A stretch of DNA of 64,000 bases, taken from assembly GCA_037157565.1 (NCBI GenBank), contig JAZHRO010000003.1, positions 71,116,501-71,180,500 on the forward strand, read 5' to 3'. Positions 47,605-58,584 of the stretch are shown piece by piece. This DNA is from Thalassia testudinum (taxonomy: Eukaryota > Streptophyta > Magnoliopsida > Alismatales > Hydrocharitaceae). The notes under the pieces were generated by a model. It saw only the letters and a list, made by a program, of their open reading frames with translations, searched no databases and had not been told where the DNA came from. Made by a program: the position numbers and the translations under genes. Within the stretch, counting starts at the first letter, position 1. Each line of letters starts with the position of its first letter.

Positions 47605-47987
47605 AATGCATAGAAGGATATTACCTAGGTCAGAGATGGGATGCCATTAATTTACTAGCAGTCAAGTAGCCAAAGAACCTGCAAATCAAGTTCAAGGATT
47701 GCAAAAATAGGCCCTAAAAATGAGCAAAGTAATGCTGGCCTAGAAAATAGGTAACCTAGGATGTTGGCGAGCTGATGATGAATCCCAATAGCAAATGCTC
47801 GCCCAACTAAGATGAGAATGAAATCTTCCTAGGTCACGAGAGTGGGTTCTAAAGGATAAATTGGAATAGCAACCTTTAAAGGGGTAGGGGAAGGATGGCA
47901 AGAATCCTCCAACAGAGATGGGGAAGGAATGGTGTAGAGATAAACCCCCAGGATAATGGACTGACTAAAGAAATCATCAATCCATAC

Positions 47988-49583
47988 TCAGTACTCCATT
48001 ACAGAAAATATTAGTCTGTTAAGCCCCCCAGTCAGAACAAAAGTGAGCATATCTCTAAGCCAAGGATCGTCTAGGGTGTTCGAGTTTTGAGGTTGCGAGA
48101 TGGCCATAAGATCTAGGTTGGGTTTAATTAGCTCGGTGTCCATCCCTAACAATCTTTCAAAATCCTCAATTGCATCCCTAGCATTGCTTACACTATCACA
48201 AGTATCTTCCCGCACTTCATCGGGAGTCAAAATTTTGCCTTTAGACATAAGCGAATCAGAGGGTGACTTCGAATCAAATGAAGGCAGGTTGGAAGCAACA
48301 GATCTAGGGATTATCCTATCAATGTCATCCCTGGGTTCTCGTTCTTTACTCAAATCTTTCCCGGAGTCTATATTTGAATCCACATAAATACTAGAAGTTG
48401 CTTCCAAATTTTCCATCATTTCATCATTAGGAGAAATATCATCGATGGGTGTGCTAAGGAAACCTAATTTGGGCAAATTTGTGACATCCTTAAGGGCTAA
48501 CTCTTCAAATAAGACATAATCACCCTTAGTGTCACTCCAAATCTTGATTGTAGGTTCCTCATATAATTTATCCTTCTCCTCATCATATGATTCATCATAT
48601 ACCGAAGGTCTAGAACCATTTAAAATCTCAACAGATCCCCTAGGGTACTCTATCTGAGGCAAATGGTTTACACTGGTAACATTGGACTCCTCAAATAGGT
48701 CAATTTCTTTACGGTTAGGTTCCCTAAGGGTGGGCTGGAGTTTCATCTCATGATCAGAATGGAGGGCAGGATTAACAACTTGACTTCTTCCCACTTCATC
48801 AAATGTCACGAAAATACTATCATCTGGGTCAAGGTTTTCCAATGGTACCATCATTCCCTTGTTTTGACTACAATATAATTCAGGTGGATACTCAACCTTA
48901 TCATCATCTTCCTTGGGTTGCCACCTTTCTTCATCCAATGCATAGCTACTTTCATATGTATCTTCCTCCCACTTAAGGCGTGGATCTCTCAAGGAAGTGT
49001 CATCTAACGGGGAGGTTTCAAAATCGATCCTTGAAAAGTAGCTATTCTCCCTTACATAATCCCCAAAATTTCCCTCCAACTTGAAGTGTAGTTCTCCCAC
49101 GGGAGATGCATCTATTGTAGAGGGGTGTACGTCATCCTCAATGGAGTAGATTGGGTGGCTAATTTCATCTCTTTCTTGTTGGCCTACTCTCAAAGATTCT
49201 CCTAACAATTCAATCATTTCATCTTGCATTTTCTGTATTTCCATCTTCAAGGAGGAGAGGCCATTTCTATTTGGAGAGAAGTCAAGCTCAGGCTTATAGT
49301 ACCTAGGAGTGTCTGTCCAACCGTTATAATTATTCAAGGAGGGTGGGTTGGGTATTTCTATGGTGTGTGGGATATTGGGCAAAGCAAATCTCGCTCCTAG
49401 GTTCTGCTTACTGATTTGGGGCTTAACTAGGCCAATACTGCTATAATAGGAGTAAAACGGATCCCAATGATTGTCATTATGTCCATCAAAGGATAGGCCA
49501 TCTCGGTGTATGGGATAGAAGAGTGTAGAGTGGGGGAAAGGGTGTGGGCAAGATGTGAAAGGATGAAAATCAATGTGGTCCAT
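47988..49583 (-). CDS. C acidic cargo protein, 531 aa, intact, function unknown
   Basis: Uninterrupted frame; the start is set by ATG 49583 with an in-frame TGA two codons upstream. I do not recognise the family. The protein is rich in Asp, Glu and Ser. Its N-terminal 80 residues are rich in aromatic, His and Pro residues (MDHIDFHPFTSCPHPFPHS). A short amphipathic, possibly coiled-coil stretch lies at about 108-140 (LKMEIQKMQDEMIELLGES). A long acidic middle follows, and a hydrophobic end (LTFVLTGGLNRLIFSVMEY). There are no zinc knuckles, protease, RT or integrase motifs. It replaces gag-pol exactly downstream of the leader shared with D. Similarity to the E/H cargo is limited to acidic composition. 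It stays open where A and B, of similar apparent age, carry many stops. Confidence 0.72.
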   Translation of the reverse strand: MDHIDFHPFTSCPHPFPHSTLFYPIHRDGLSFDGHNDNHWDPFYSYYSSIGLVKPQISKQNLGARFALPNIPHTIEIPNPPSLNNYNGWTDTPRYYKPELDFSPNRNGLSSLKMEIQKMQDEMIELLGESLRVGQQERDEISHPIYSIEDDVHPSTIDASPVGELHFKLEGNFGDYVRENSYFSRIDFETSPLDDTSLRDPRLKWEEDTYESSYALDEERWQPKEDDDKVEYPPELYCSQNKGMMVPLENLDPDDSIFVTFDEVGRSQVVNPALHSDHEMKLQPTLREPNRKEIDLFEESNVTSVNHLPQIEYPRGSVEILNGSRPSVYDESYDEEKDKLYEEPTIKIWSDTKGDYVLFEELALKDVTNLPKLGFLSTPIDDISPNDEMMENLEATSSIYVDSNIDSGKDLSKEREPRDDIDRIIPRSVASNLPSFDSKSPSDSLMSKGKILTPDEVREDTCDSVSNARDAIEDFERLLGMDTELIKPNLDLMAISQPQNSNTLDDPWLRDMLTFVLTGGLNRLIFSVMEY

Positions 49584-50839
49584 TCTAACTCACACCTCAA
49601 TCATATTCCCCAAGCAAAACACAATTCAAAAAGGACTTTTTAGGTCTTTCGCAATTTAAGATTTTGATTTTAAGTCAGATTGTAGGTGACAATACAATTT
49701 GTTCAATCACTTTACGCACTTATTGTCGAACTATGGATCGCCTAAGAAGACCTAGCTAGGACTTAGGTGATCCTTCCTAAAGCCCAAAAAGTTCAGTCAC
49801 CACCAAACATGGCAAAGAAAGATGCAAGTAGGGTTAAACCCTTCCTTTGAAGCATTGCTTTTGTGGTGCCTCTTAACTACCCTCAATCCGCAAGGTTTGG
49901 AGGCAACTTCACCTCTGAACTAAAGTTTGGATCACTTTAGACCTCAGTAATAGGAGGCTCTAGTCTTAGCTATTCGAAACCTGAATGTCTAAAAGCATGC
50001 CATGGTGCAAGAGATATAAGTGTGCATACACCACAAAAGATTTAGAATTTTGAATTGCACGCCAAGTTTGAAAATCAAATCCTTGGTTTTCAAATGTCCC
50101 TCCTTTAATTAGTCCTTTTTCTAGAAAATATGTGACCACATGTTAGATCTATTTAATACAGATTAGGTGGTCTTGAAATTAATCCAAATGCATTTGCATG
50201 ACAGGTACAAATGCAAAGTTAGAAGTGCATACCTGATTCCAGCATTCTTCATGCAATATGCAAGACAGGAAATTAGATCTAGATGCTGCTCATTCAATCC
50301 TAAATGATATGACCTAGGGGCAGGCAGCTTCTAGTAGGTAACTCATGTTTTTGTTTCTTTTTCATACACAATCATGAAAAATAAAATCAATTCACAAAAG
50401 AAAACCTAGATCTAAAGAAAAAGGGAATATGCTCCCAAAAATTACCCAACACAGGCCTAAAACAAAATCGGGGAACAAACCCCTTAACTATACCCTAGAA
50501 CAAGGGTTTTCCAAATGAATGTACTAAAATAAAGAGAACAAAGAAAAATAAAATCTATATACAGCTAAAAGGATGAGATGAACATGTGGTCCTCTGGATA
50601 TCTCCTCCAGTTGTGGAAACAAGGTCCACCAAGGCATTGTTGAGGCGGGTGGGATGCTCCTTCTCCCAGTGTTGCAACTCCATAAATGATGTCAAGGATC
50701 GCCTGATCTTTGAGGCTGGTGTGACAAGATGTCTCCAAATATGTGTACCTCGTACCAAGCAGAAAATTGAATTTAAATATGCCTCAAATAAAATCTCAAC
50801 AAATAATTAAATAAATGCGAGTCTAATAAGGTCGTTGCC
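49584..50839 (-). other. C leader (shared with D)
   Basis: Reads from the PBS to the cargo start and aligns in order with D 62537-63744. Shared words include CTTTTTGAATTGTGTTT just before the frame and GCACACTTATATCT near 50020. A possible donor CAGGTATGC (minus) lies near 50230. Stops and indels relative to D argue that the leader is non-coding. Confidence 0.7.
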
Positions 50840-50857
50840 TCCACGGCAATGGTGCCA
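50840..50857 (-). promoter_or_regulatory. C primer-binding site (tRNA-Asp)
   Basis: Minus strand TGGCACCATTGCCGTGGA, 15 of 18, two nucleotides after the 5' LTR end TTATCA. Confidence 0.85.
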
Positions 50858-50859
50858 TT

Positions 50860-52598
50860 TGATAAGATGATTTTTGCTTTTGAATAATATTATTAAGATG
50901 ATTTGTCGTTGTAGGATCAAAGTGGTGGAAAATCGCTTAACAAAATAATTAAAATGAAAATTAAACCACTCACAGGCGAGTGGGTCGTGTCCATAGAGAG
51001 GCAATGACTTATTTAAACTCGCAATTAGGTTGCAATCAAGTTCGCTGAACTATTCATCAAATCAAACAATGCCTATGTAGCTCTGAAAGTAAACCTTAAA
51101 TTTATGGAGAGGTCAAGGGGTGTTAATGTAATTTTTACGTAAGAAAATTATCCATGTGCAATGGTATGCCTTGTACTATTCACCTGCATTCATACTAAAA
51201 TGTAATTCAAAATTAAATTTAATGCACATAGAGATGAATAATAAGGTTTAACAATTCTCTAGAAGCAAGAGCATGAAGGCATAAATTCACAGTAATAAAA
51301 TAATGAAAAATCAAAATTCATTTTTGTCGCAATGGCAAGAAATGTAAATACTAATTCCACCACAAATAGAGGATTCTGCCTCTCTCCTCCTCACGCATGG
51401 GAGAGAGGTGCGCTCGAGGAACTCTTCTGCGAGTCGGTTGGCTGGTGCGAGGGCTCCGCAACGGTGGCAGCGGCAGGTTGCGAGACGGTCGAAGTTGGCT
51501 AGATGGAGGAGAGAAGCGATGGCGGTGGAGGTTGCGACTGCTGGCCGCGCTTGTTGCAGGCAGCGGCGAGCGAGCGCTGTAGGCTCTACAGGCATGAGCA
51601 GGTGTGGGCGTGTGGAGGTTAAGGCACGGGCATACAAGCATGAGGCACAGGCACTGTGGTGTGGGCGCATGGACATGAAGGCACTACTAAAGGATGCTCA
51701 CTATGCGAGGGCACATGGGCATGCAAGCTGCAGATGAAGGCACGTGGTGGGGAAGGTGCGCTAGCCGAGGGCGTGCGGGCGTGATGGCTGGAGGTGCGCG
51801 TGGTGGCTGAGGTAGGTGCACGCACACTTGCTGCGTTGGAGGCACGTGCAGCGGCACGCTTGGCAGTAGCTGAGGGGCGGGAAGGAGAGGTTGTAGCTCT
51901 TTATGCTGCAATGAGTGTGGCGAGGTTTTTGGGTTCTTTTTGGTGGAGTGGAGGAAAAATAGAGAATGGGTAAGAAGATGGAGGTTGATGCTGGTGATGG
52001 TTGATGATGGTGGTAACAAGTCCTGCATCAATAGATGCACTCACAGTAGGTGAGCTTCAAGGAGCTCATGCACGGTGGTGGTCAAGTCCATCCTCTTGGC
52101 GCAGCGGTCTGTCACCCCGCCGGCCCACAGTATGACAGAGCTTGGCCGTGGTGGCCCATGGTGATGGAATGCTGCACGGTGGTGGAATGGGTGGTGGCCT
52201 CCCTTGAACAACAGCCCTTCCTCCTCTTTTGTAGCCATAGCTACAAAGATTTGAAATTCAAAAGGCCATCGTCGAATCAATGCTAATGCACCAGAGGAGG
52301 AGGTAGAGATGGAGTTACCTGCAAAGGTGAAGAAGCAAAAAAAGAATAAAATAATTAGATTATTTATACATAACTCCTTAACTTCTATGTTAATTAAATT
52401 AGTGTATCTAATGCACCTAATTAATTAACTAATTAAATGCATGCAACCCTAAGTTAAATCTAAATGCATGAATTATGCACTTAAGCTAAAAATATGAATT
52501 AATTTATTTACATCATAATGCATGCTATCTAAATGTTAAAATTAACTTAATGTCCAGACACTTAAATACTTTAATAGCCCAAAAATATGGGCTAATCA
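50860..52598 (-). repeat. C 5' LTR (1739 bp)
   Basis: Partner of 44670-46376. Minus-strand TATA at 52361-52368. U5 word (minus, GCCTCTCTATGGACACGACCC) at 50978-50998. Frames in the GC-rich zone (51390-51860) are chance. Confidence 0.9.
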
Positions 52599-52603
52599 AT
52601 CTG

Positions 52604-53760
52604 CATGCAGTGGACATTTCTCCGGGAAAAAGTCGGCTGCAAAAATTTTGCAATCTGGCTTCTATTGGCCGTCTTTATTTAAGGATGCCTAGGATTTCTC
52701 AAGGTCGTGTTCTTGATGTCAGGCACTCGGGAGCATAACTAGGAGAGATATTATGCTCCTAAACACAATTCTTCCTATCGAAATCTTTGATGTTTGGGGC
52801 ATCAATTACATGGGACCCTTTCTTCCTTCATTTGGACATCAGTACATTCTTGTTGCTATTGATTATGTGTCCAAATGGATTGAGGCGATTCCCACCCGGA
52901 CCAATGACCAGAAGGTGGTCATTGATTTTTTCAAAAAAAATATCTTTAGCAGGTTTGGGATTCCTAGGGCCATCATTAGTGACAGTGGCACTCATTTTAC
53001 TAATGCCCAATTTTGAAATTTGTTGGCCAAATTCGAGGTTAATCATTGAATCTCCACACCATACTATCCCCAGACAAATGGACACGCCGAGATCTCCAAT
53101 CGGGAGATCAAGAATATTCTGCAGAAAATGGTTAGGACTGATCACAAGGACTGGACTCAAAAGCTTGAGGATGCTCTTTGGGCCATCCGTACAGCGTATA
53201 AAATGCCCATCGGCATGTCTTTGTTTCATTTGTTGTATGGAAAGGTGTGTCATCTACTCGTAGAGATTGAACATAGGGCATTCTGGGCAATCAAGCAATG
53301 CAATTTAGATATTAATTTTGCTGGGAAGACCAGGAAACTCCAACTATCTAAGTTGGAAGGGCTTAAAAATGATGCATATGAGAATGCCAAGATCTACAAG
53401 GCTCAGGCCAAAGCTTTACATGATCAATTGATTTCCCACAAGAGCCTTGAGCCAAATCAAAAGGTCTGGTTATTTGATTCTCGACTTAAGTTCGTTCCCG
53501 GCAAACTTAGATCAAAATGAAATGGCTCGGTCATTATCGACCGGATTTTTCCAAATGGAGTCGTTCAGATCTCTGACCCAAAGATGGGTAACACATTTAA
53601 AGTCAACGATCAACGTTTGAAGACTGTTATTGACTGTACTCTTCTAGAACTAGTCTCAGACACGATTCCTCTAGCCATATTGTGCTTTCTTTGGCTGGAC
53701 TTCGCCGAGCCGATGGCATTAAACTCAGCAATTGTACATATGACACAAAGCTGACTCGAG
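52604..53760 (+). pseudogene. pol: B integrase, part after element C (decayed)
   Basis: The zinc region resumes immediately after the C TSD with GHFSGKKSAAKILQ and GFYWPSLF. The Cys pair region is damaged by a stop. The catalytic core is good: WGINYMGPF (the usual Asp is Asn, about 52796-52822), [15 protein letters not shown], then IISDSGTHFTNAQF and [17 protein letters not shown]. Stops are at 53014, 53047 and 53518. The segment 53128-53520 covers the C-terminal part ([29 protein letters not shown]). The first catalytic Asp being Asn would inactivate the enzyme even without the stops. Confidence 0.85.
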
Positions 53761-53821
53761 CTTCATATTCAGGTGATATCCTTCATACTCTACCCTTTCT
53801 TTCATGTCTCTTTTTCTCAAT

Positions 53822-53858
53822 GTGGACATTGCATCAGCTAGGCATGGGGGGGTGGATT
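53822..53858 (+). promoter_or_regulatory. Internal PPT-like block of B
   Basis: gtggacattgcatcagctag followed by gcatgggggggtggatt, shortly after pol. Confidence 0.7.
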
Positions 53859-54251
53859 CATTTTTTGAATCATTTTGTCAGCTTTGTGAAATTCTTGCAG
53901 TTCTCTTCTTATATATATATATATAACTTGAATTAGGAAGGAATATTTGGACATTAGGACTTTTCAATCTTAGGAAATATTACATTTAGATATGAACACA
54001 AAGACCCTTCAAGTCTTTTGACCTAATCGACCCGCGTATCCACTAAAATGTGGATTTGTTTTTCGAGTTCTCACCATCTTAATTCTATTATAATTTGATT
54101 AAATAAGATTGGGTGATAAGTACATGACTTATCAACCCCCCTTCTGATTTAAGGGAACTTTGACTCTAAAGCATCTACACACTTTTCACTGACTTGTCGA
54201 TCGACGATTTTAGTGGAAATTGAGTAGCTAATGAACCTTCTAGGGTGATAC

Positions 54252-54501
54252 GGCAGGCAATTTATCGTGGGTAACAGCCCATAGGTAGGTTGTCCAGAGC
54301 CTAGTCACTGGACCATTCTCTTCTTACTGCCTTTAGGTAAATCTTAGACCAGGGAAGCCACCTACTTAAAAAAAAAAGTCAAAAAGAAAAAAAAGGAGAA
54401 AAGAAAAAGAAAACAAAAGAAATAAGCCACACTTCGCCGCACGAGTATGGCTGGCAACTTGTCAGTGGTAACAGCTCATTGATCGGTTGTCCAAAACCTA
54501 G
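54252..54501 (+). repeat. Pair of 50-bp repeats in B 3' region
   Basis: ggcaatttatcgtgggtaac and ggcaacttgtcagtggtaac begin the two copies. Each continues through agc.cat and ggttgtcc to cctag. Confidence 0.65.
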
Positions 54502-55053
54502 CTCAAGAAATGCACTGAAAATTCCAAAAAAACTTAGGAAGAAGCAGAGAAGTAGAATAAACTAAGGAGATATACATTGCATTCACCCTTGTGTTGACCC
54601 TATAAAAATAAAAGTAGGGAGAAAGCTACCGGTTGAAATGATACACCTTTAAGCAGAACTCTCTTTCTAAGGTCACCTAGAGGCGTAGAAACTCGAAGTC
54701 CGTTCTAATTGCTGATCAACGAGTCTATCACATTCACAATAAGATGCTTAGAACTTAGGGTTTTCATTAAATCTTGGGTGAGTTGAATGGCCGTGGAAAG
54801 TCACTTTTAAACCCTAAACTCAAAAATCCAAAAAAATTAGGAAAGAAGAAAAAGCGAAAAAGAAAATTTTCTTTGAATAAGGTGAGGGCTTGAGGCGGTC
54901 TTCATTTTGGCAGATACCTGGGCACTGTTGTGTCATTAAAAGTTCAAATCCAAAGTAAATATTTTCTTAATGTTGAAAATAACTTATGCTCAAATAATCC
55001 AACCTAATTCTTTTATAAATAGCATATAGTTTTTGCTATGGACTAGCAAAAGA

Positions 55054-55067
55054 TAGGCATGCGGGTG
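55054..55067 (+). promoter_or_regulatory. B polypurine tract
   Basis: taggcatgcgggtg before the 3' LTR start tgatgtaaac. The upstream 20 bases (55041-55060) equal those of A. Confidence 0.78.
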
Positions 55068-56739
55068 TGATGTAAACATGTTTATATTACATAAAATGTC
55101 TATTTATGCATGTTCTTAATCATAGAATTGCATTACATACTATAGATATTGCATTGCAAGCATCATCGTGGATTTAGATTAGTCTGAATAAAATGGAGGT
55201 TAATTGTCTCCTTTTATGTTCAGGGATAGGGCAACTTTTCATCAGGACCTCAAATCGAAGATCCAACTGTACGGATTTGATCAAGGCAACTATTGGAGTT
55301 CAACGACTCCAAGACTACCCTAATCGGACATCTGTAGCACTAGATAGAGACTGAGGAACCCTAAAGATTGTGGGCCAAGATGTTGTAAATCCGTACCTTA
55401 GATGACAAATTCAATCGCACAGATGGATTCAGATTGATGATCGCTAACTAACGGCATGAAAATCGGTCCAATATCCATGCCACCATCTACATCACTCAGA
55501 AGATGGACAGCCAAGATGGCACCACGTGGCACCATCTCAGGCGCCCAAACCGGCCCAACCAATCTTGGAGATCGTCGCATCCTCTCTCTCTTCTCACCAT
55601 GCAATGGATCTTGGCCGTTGGATCAACATCCAATGGCCATGGATGGCCATGCCTTAAAGCGTTCGTGTGACAACTTCACTACTGTAGTGTAGAGGTCGAA
55701 GGAGTTATCGCGAGCAGGAGGTGTGGGTTCGAACCACTGCGAGCCTCAATTGAGCATTGAGGCAAGGGACAGCTCAAATTGGGCTATCAGATCAAGGATG
55801 AGCAGCGGCGAGGGTGGAGAAGTGGTGCACTCAGAGGCAGCGATGCACGAACTCATGATTGGATGCACTAGGCATGTGATGAGGCGATGGCGGTTAGCAA
55901 ATCTTAAGCCGTCCGATCTTATGATCCAACGGCCGACGATTGATGAACGTGGGCGGCTGAGCGCGGCGTGGGAGAGGAGCAGACGACTGGCACAGGTGCA
56001 TGTCGCCCATGACTTGGGCTTTAGTGACGCTTAATTCCATCACCAGAGGTCCCTTATTTAATATTTTGAAATTGTAATGCCCATAATGCCCCCACTCCTT
56101 ACATCTATAAATGGAGACCCACTCCATACGAAATTCTAATCCCTTCCTTCTCTTCTCTCCCTCTCCAAAGCTCAAGAGAAGCTTGTCCCACACTTGCGAT
56201 GCTCCTCGTGAGATAAAGTGAAATTTTTACCCTAATTTTGGAAGCGGATCCCGTGACGACGATGACGTGCTGCCCCATTCTCATTCCCCCTACCTCGACC
56301 TCCTTCTTCCTGCTCCGTCCTTCATCTTCCAGGCGTCATCCCGTCAGTCTCATCCTCCAAGCGATCGTCAAGGAGGATAGCTTCTGTCTCGCATTCCTCT
56401 TTCCAGCTTTCTATAGTAGAATTTCCTACTTTCTACTGTAATAGTTCTTCTGCTTTCTAGTGTAATTTTTCACTAGTTTAATTGGATAAACATTTTGAAA
56501 TGTTAAGTGCATTTTTTTGTCTCTCTCTCTCCTATTCTAATTGTTTATATTGCTTCATTGTAATTACTCCAGTTTTCAACAAAAACTCTAAAAGAAATAT
56601 AATTGCAAATTTAGATCCATACAGCCTCCCTGAGTTTGACCCAAGATTTCTATTCCGGAATAAATTTTATTTGTTGAACATGAGTTCTTCTCTTTCAAAC
56701 TACAGTGACAGGTTTCTCAAATAACCCAAAGCTTCAACA
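55068..56739 (+). repeat. B 3' LTR (1672 bp)
   Basis: Partner of 37145-38837, ending cttcaaca before TSD gtgga. It keeps the G-box (55523-55528), tRNA-like boxes (55685-55735), TATA (56106-56113) and U5 word (56626-56645). Confidence 0.9.
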
Positions 56740-56744
56740 GTGGA

Positions 56745-58580
56745 TTTCTGATTCAGTTGTATCATCTGCCTCAAAATAGCCTTAGTCATCCAAAAATCTT
56801 TGGGTGCCGTGATTGGGTCCAATAAACATCTAGTTCCTTATCTATTCTCTAGAGCACATACATAGGAAAGGTCCTAGGTTTGACCTAGAGGCCTCCATTA
56901 GAGTTGATCTTTTTGGGGAAATTCTAATCTGATCTAATCAACTCGGTTTGGACCTGAATTTGATTCTACATCCTAATCCACCACATGATTTGAAAATGCA
57001 ACCTGATAACATAGGAAGACTATTTCAAAAACCTGAATCCCAAAAGCATGAAGGAAAAATGATCGAGGCTGCTCTTAGTCATCATGATGAGTATTACAAA
57101 ACCTCAAATCCATCTCGGAACATTCAGGTTAATGTACCATAAACAACAACCCACATTATGAACTGTGCCTGAATAATATTTACACAAATTATACATGGTT
57201 CAACCTGGGATGATCTTTTATCAGAATACAGTGAATTGTGGAGACTACACAATATTGAGTATACACAATGTTTGTCAAATCCACAACTTTGGGAGATACA
57301 CCAGGGTCTCATTGAGAAACGTGGGTATATGCTAAATACATTACAAGCCATTGATCAAAAATACCCATACCAACATTCAAAAATTGGTGAGACATCTTGG
57401 AGAAATATTAAAGATCAATATGATTTCCGGAAGATTGGGTTCGAAAATAGAGGTTGTTGTGGACCCCTAACCCCAATGGAATCAGATTCAAACTTTGTGC
57501 AGAATGACATACCAGATCTTGATGTTGGATGGGTGGATCCAGTTGCAGGTGTTCCCAATTATGAACTAGCCTTAGAGAGCCATGAAGCTGGTCCATCATG
57601 CCTTGATTCTCCAAACACCTGTGACAAAGTAGAGTTAGAACCTCTCGTGGATGTAATTCCCACACCTTATGTTGTTAAGGTAATCCTCGAGAGTGAATCT
57701 AACATCCCAATAGAACCATGTCCACATCCTAAGGACCTAATTCCTAACCCTAACCGCGAATCTAGATTTGAGCCTATTTGGGATGATCGTGAGGACGAAT
57801 GTGATGATAATCTGATTATAGATTTGAATTACAATTTTGGGCCTATATTTGATGATTACACCTCTCCAGACTCCTCAAAGGTACAAATTGATTTCTCGGA
57901 AGCCACACCGATTTACGATCAGAAATAGAGGAGTTGGAAGAGTTGGGATTTGATTGGGTCTACCCTAGGAGCCTAGAACCTATGCCTATGCCTAACAAGG
58001 AGACCTCTTTAAGCTCAGAATTTGAAATTAGATTAGATGCAAGTCAGGTTGATAATTCTATGGATCATGATTTGTTCTATGGTTGAAATCCCGATATGGA
58101 TCCAGGATCAAAAATTGATTTTCGTAGATTCTTCAACAATGTCGAATCATACTCTGATTTCGGAGAACCTTTCTTTCCAAATGATTATGAGCTAGTTTAT
58201 GACCTCAACATCCTTGATCCATTCTTTGATTCTGATTCTGAGGCCAATGATATGAACCTCAAAGTAGCCACACCTCATCCAAAGCGAAAATCTTTCGAAA
58301 TTTGATCCCAAACACGACCTGCCAAAACAATCAATTTTTACTCTGATTTACCTCTCTCTGATCCGGTTGCATATGATTCACCTCAAACTTTTGATTAGGA
58401 ATCGGACATTGATCAGATCGAGAATCATGTCTTATCCTTTTCTAATCTCACCCATAGGGTTCCTACATTTTCCACAGATCCATTATCTTTTGAGGACCCC
58501 TACTCTGATCAGGCTGAGCTGATTTAGCCAAACCCGCGATTCGCATTTCCACATCTTTCTGACCCTCATAGCATCTAGTG
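56745..58580 (+). pseudogene. H acidic cargo protein, main part (decayed)
   Basis: Continuation of 37067-37144 after element B. Open pieces: 56948-57142, 57236-57928 (230 codons) and 58096-58305. A one-base frameshift lies near 57915. Conserved with E: EYYKTSNPS...IQVNVP, IDQKYPY, GPIFDDYTSPDSSKVQIDF, LGFDWVYPRSLEP, PNKETSLSSE and the DPYSDQAEL end. It is strongly acidic with few basic stretches and no enzyme motif. The frame is cut at 58584 by element I, at the point where E continues for only a few more codons. The function is unknown. Confidence 0.65.
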
Positions 58581-58584
58581 GGCT

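Larger units (their letters stand above)
46396..47987 (-). other. C 3' non-coding region
   Basis: Contains the three short repeats (46799-46942) and the internal PPT-like block (47571-47604). The stretch 46730-47100 is homologous to E 4380-4720. No gene is recognised. Confidence 0.68.
44670..52598 (-). mobile_element. Element C: non-autonomous retrotransposon with intact acidic frame
   Basis: Minus-strand insertion in the B integrase with perfect TSD atctg (44665-44669 and 52599-52603). 5' LTR 50860-52598, PBS 50840-50857, leader to 49584, one 531-codon frame (49583-47988), 3' region with internal PPT-like block and three short repeats, PPT 46377-46395, 3' LTR 44670-46376. LTRs, PBS and leader match D. 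There is no gag or pol, so it needed helper proteins, most simply from a D-like element (inference). Confidence 0.92.
53761..55053 (+). other. B 3' non-coding region
   Basis: Holds the internal PPT-like block (53822-53858), a short (ta)n run (53910-53926), two copies of a 50-bp repeat (54252-54304 and 54448-54501) and an A/G-rich run (54368-54420). No env-like gene is seen. Confidence 0.65.
37145..56739 (+). mobile_element. Element B: autonomous-type Athila retrotransposon carrying nested C
   Basis: Plus-strand element with perfect TSD gtgga (37140-37144 and 56740-56744). 5' LTR 37145-38837, PBS 38841-38858, gag from 40164, pol to about 53760, internal PPT-like block 53822-53858, PPT 55054-55067, 3' LTR 55068-56739. 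About 11.7 kb without C. It lies in the cargo frame of H. It is inactive: many stops and frameshifts, plus C in the integrase. Confidence 0.92.
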
